Of a stretch of 7,248 bases of DNA, positions 6,067 to 7,248 are shown in pieces. The notes beneath the pieces were generated by a model. The model searched no databases, was not told where the DNA came from, and worked only from the letters and a program-made list of their open reading frames with translations. The DNA is from CAZESH01 sp964514665 (GTDB lineage: Bacteria; Bacillota; Bacilli; Paenibacillales; KCTC-25726). Both the position numbers and the translations under genes were made by a program. The number at the start of each line of letters is the position of its first letter. Within the stretch, counting starts at the first letter, position 1. The DNA lies in the NCBI GenBank assembly GCA_964514665.1, contig CAZESH010000231.1:1-7248 (forward strand). The letters are read 5' to 3'.

Positions 6067-6849
6067 ATGAATTATATTCGCTTAAAGGGAAATCTCGATC
6101 AGGCCAGCCTGAATATCCGTCTGCAGTACAATCCGGAGATCATCGAATTTTTTTTGAGCGAATCGGAGATCGAGCAGCCGGAAGCGATCCGCGATCGCAT
6201 CCGCCAGCTGCATGCAAGAGGCATCAAAACTTATTTGCACCATCCTTCCAAATATCAAGGAAGCTATCTCGACATAATGAGCGGCAATTCGGAAATGCGG
6301 TGGTTTTATCAGCATTCATCCGAGCTGTTGGCTCAAATTTGTGTGGAAGAACAGGCAAAATGCGTGATTCACGCTCATTATACACATTCGGAATGCAGCG
6401 GCAGTGCATCCCGGGAACGGACCATTCGATTGCGCGAGGAAATTCGTCATGTGCTGTCCTACGCTCGGGACGTTTTCGTTTGGGAGGATACCATAGAGGG
6501 GTTGTTCAGCTATTCCAACCCTTATTTGTTCCAAGATTTGATTGAACCGCTAGAGCTGCCGCTTAATGTGGATGTCAGCCATACCTTTATCAGCTTTCGC
6601 GGAGATAACGGCATGCTGCGCCAAACCTTGGAGCGGACTGCTCCATATGCCCGCTACTACCATCTCGTCGACAGCATGGGACTGGTTCACGATTCGCTGC
6701 CGCTTGGCAAAGGCAGCATCGACTGGAAGATGGTAAAGCCGTTTGTGCTGGGCAAGGACTTTATTTTCGAGATCAATCTCAGCGGAGATCATATGGATTG
6801 CACGCCGATGGTGGAAAGCGCGGAATATTTTGCAAATGTGCAAGTTTGA
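6067..6849 (+). CDS. Sugar phosphate isomerase/epimerase-like TIM-barrel protein
   Basis: A 260-aa cytoplasmic protein of the xylose-isomerase-like / AP-endonuclease-2 TIM-barrel superfamily, which includes IolE, hydroxypyruvate isomerase and 3-keto-sugar-acting enzymes. Conserved metal- and substrate-binding positions appear at the ends of successive strands: LHHPSKY (His58, His59), CVIHAHYTH (His102, His104), VWEDTI (Glu140), VDVSHTF (Asp169, His172), YHLVDS (His199, Asp202), VHDSLPLGKGSIDW (His208, Asp219) and FEINLSG (Glu235). The Glu-Asp/His-His-Glu pattern suggests an intact divalent-metal site. It starts 16 bp after the oxidoreductase stop and is the last gene of the operon. A role in isomerising, epimerising or cleaving the keto product of the preceding enzyme is inferred. 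No closer family name can be given from sequence alone. Confidence 0.85.
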   Translation: MNYIRLKGNLDQASLNIRLQYNPEIIEFFLSESEIEQPEAIRDRIRQLHARGIKTYLHHPSKYQGSYLDIMSGNSEMRWFYQHSSELLAQICVEEQAKCVIHAHYTHSECSGSASRERTIRLREEIRHVLSYARDVFVWEDTIEGLFSYSNPYLFQDLIEPLELPLNVDVSHTFISFRGDNGMLRQTLERTAPYARYYHLVDSMGLVHDSLPLGKGSIDWKMVKPFVLGKDFIFEINLSGDHMDCTPMVESAEYFANVQV

Positions 6850-6890
6850 TCATCTGCTAAGTCAGAGCTTTGCCGGGAAAAGGATGCTTG

Positions 6891-6931
6891 AAGCAGAGCA
6901 GCCTTTATCCCTGCATAGCTTTTATATTTTT
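6891..6931 (+). terminator. Weak candidate terminator of the thuA operon
   Basis: An interrupted hairpin pairs AAGC (6891-6894) with GCTT (6918-6921) and GCAG (6898-6901) with CTGC (6911-6914). The internal loop is AGA/ATA and the apical loop is 9 nt. It is followed by a T-rich tail, TTATATTTTT (6922-6931). A competing hairpin (6879-6888 with 6897-6906, one mismatch) overlaps it. The gap 6850-7093 otherwise shows no gene or clear promoter. Confidence 0.35.
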
Positions 6932-7093
6932 ATGACAGCTCCGCCTGCTGCATAAAATCGGATTCACTTAGGCGCTTCCCTTCATGCCGCAGCCAGGCTT
7001 CATAATTCCTCTTTCAGATTTGAGCATGAATTGATAAGATGGGGATATACATCCATTTTTTGATAGCTTTCAATAGAATGAGGGGGTTCGTGG

Positions 7094-7248
7094 ATGGAGG
7101 AGGAACAGCGGATAGCCAACCGCTTGAATTATCGGAAATTATTAAAGCGGAAGAAAAGATTCATTCTGACTGCAACGATTTTCTTTCTGTGCTATTATCT
7201 TATGCTGCCGCTGGCCATCACCTTTTTCCCCGGGCTGATGGGCAGGCC
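7094..7248 (+). CDS. DUF485 membrane protein, partial (5' end, 51 codons)
   Basis: The gene runs off the right edge. The ATG at 7094 has an AGGGGG SD (7081-7086) with a 7-nt spacer. The visible protein has a charged cytoplasmic N-terminus (MEEEQRIANR, then LLKRKKRF) followed by the first membrane helix (about residues 23-45: FILTATIFFLCYYLMLPLAI) and FFPGLMGR. The basic RKKRF patch, the FF-x-YY-x-LP helix and the FPxLM ending are characteristic of DUF485 proteins, small membrane proteins with two helices. They are usually encoded just upstream of a sodium:solute symporter of the ActP/YwcA type. A symporter gene is therefore expected just beyond the window, but it cannot be seen here. A GTG at 7090 opens another frame with no recognisable protein. 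Confidence 0.8.
   Translation, partial: MEEEQRIANRLNYRKLLKRKKRFILTATIFFLCYYLMLPLAITFFPGLMGR

Noticed and set aside
6911..6954. Repeated CTGCATA (6911-6917 and 6948-6954) after the operon
   Set aside because: Seven bases is too short to support a repeat or attachment site, and there is no flanking mobile gene.
6743..6955. 70-aa plus-strand open frame across the end of the TIM-barrel gene
   Set aside because: It overlaps conserved coding sequence in another frame and has no SD or plausible protein features. The candidate terminator falls within it.

Overview
The window looks like chromosomal DNA of a Bacillales bacterium, most likely Paenibacillus or a close relative. The evidence is strong purine-rich Shine-Dalgarno (SD) sequences before nearly every gene, GTG and TTG starts, roughly even base composition, and a PucR-type regulator divergent from alanine dehydrogenase, as in Bacillus. 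An AraC regulator with an N-terminal cupin-like domain beside a sugar operon is also typical of Paenibacillus. The genus is an inference from style, not a search result.

Left part (1-3222): a short hypothetical gene (16-267, +) converges on and overlaps by 8 bp the 3' end of a PucR-family regulator (260-1861, -), probably AdeR. A 183-bp intergenic region with several small inverted repeats separates this regulator from the divergent ald gene (2045-3169, +; alanine dehydrogenase, alanine to pyruvate plus ammonia). A strong intrinsic terminator (3186-3222) ends ald. The stop codon of the next gene, which converges from the other side, lies in the loop of that terminator.

Middle part (3199-6931): an AraC-family regulator (3199-4089, -; TTG start) is divergent from a tight three-gene operon. 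The operon encodes ThuA (4229-4972), a Gfo/Idh/MocA NAD(P)-dependent oxidoreductase (4977-6050) and a xylose-isomerase-like TIM-barrel protein (6067-6849). Gaps are 4 and 16 bp, and the first of the two internal SDs lies inside the preceding gene. This set resembles a sugar-oxidation pathway in which a glycoside or cyclitol is oxidised to a keto-sugar and then isomerised or cleaved. The ThuA/ThuB trehalose system is the closest named relative. No transporter or glycosidase is present in the window. The 139-bp region between the regulator and thuA carries a near-perfect direct repeat, TATTGTAC(A/C)A, that may be the AraC-protein operator.

Right edge (6850-7248): a 244-bp gap with a weak candidate terminator, then the first 51 codons of a DUF485 membrane protein. 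Members of this family usually precede a sodium:solute symporter.

No RNA genes, CRISPR arrays, insertion sequences or phage genes were seen. The genes belong to known families. What is unassigned is the substrate and chemistry of the AraC/ThuA/oxidoreductase/TIM-barrel cassette, and the operators in the two divergent intergenic regions.
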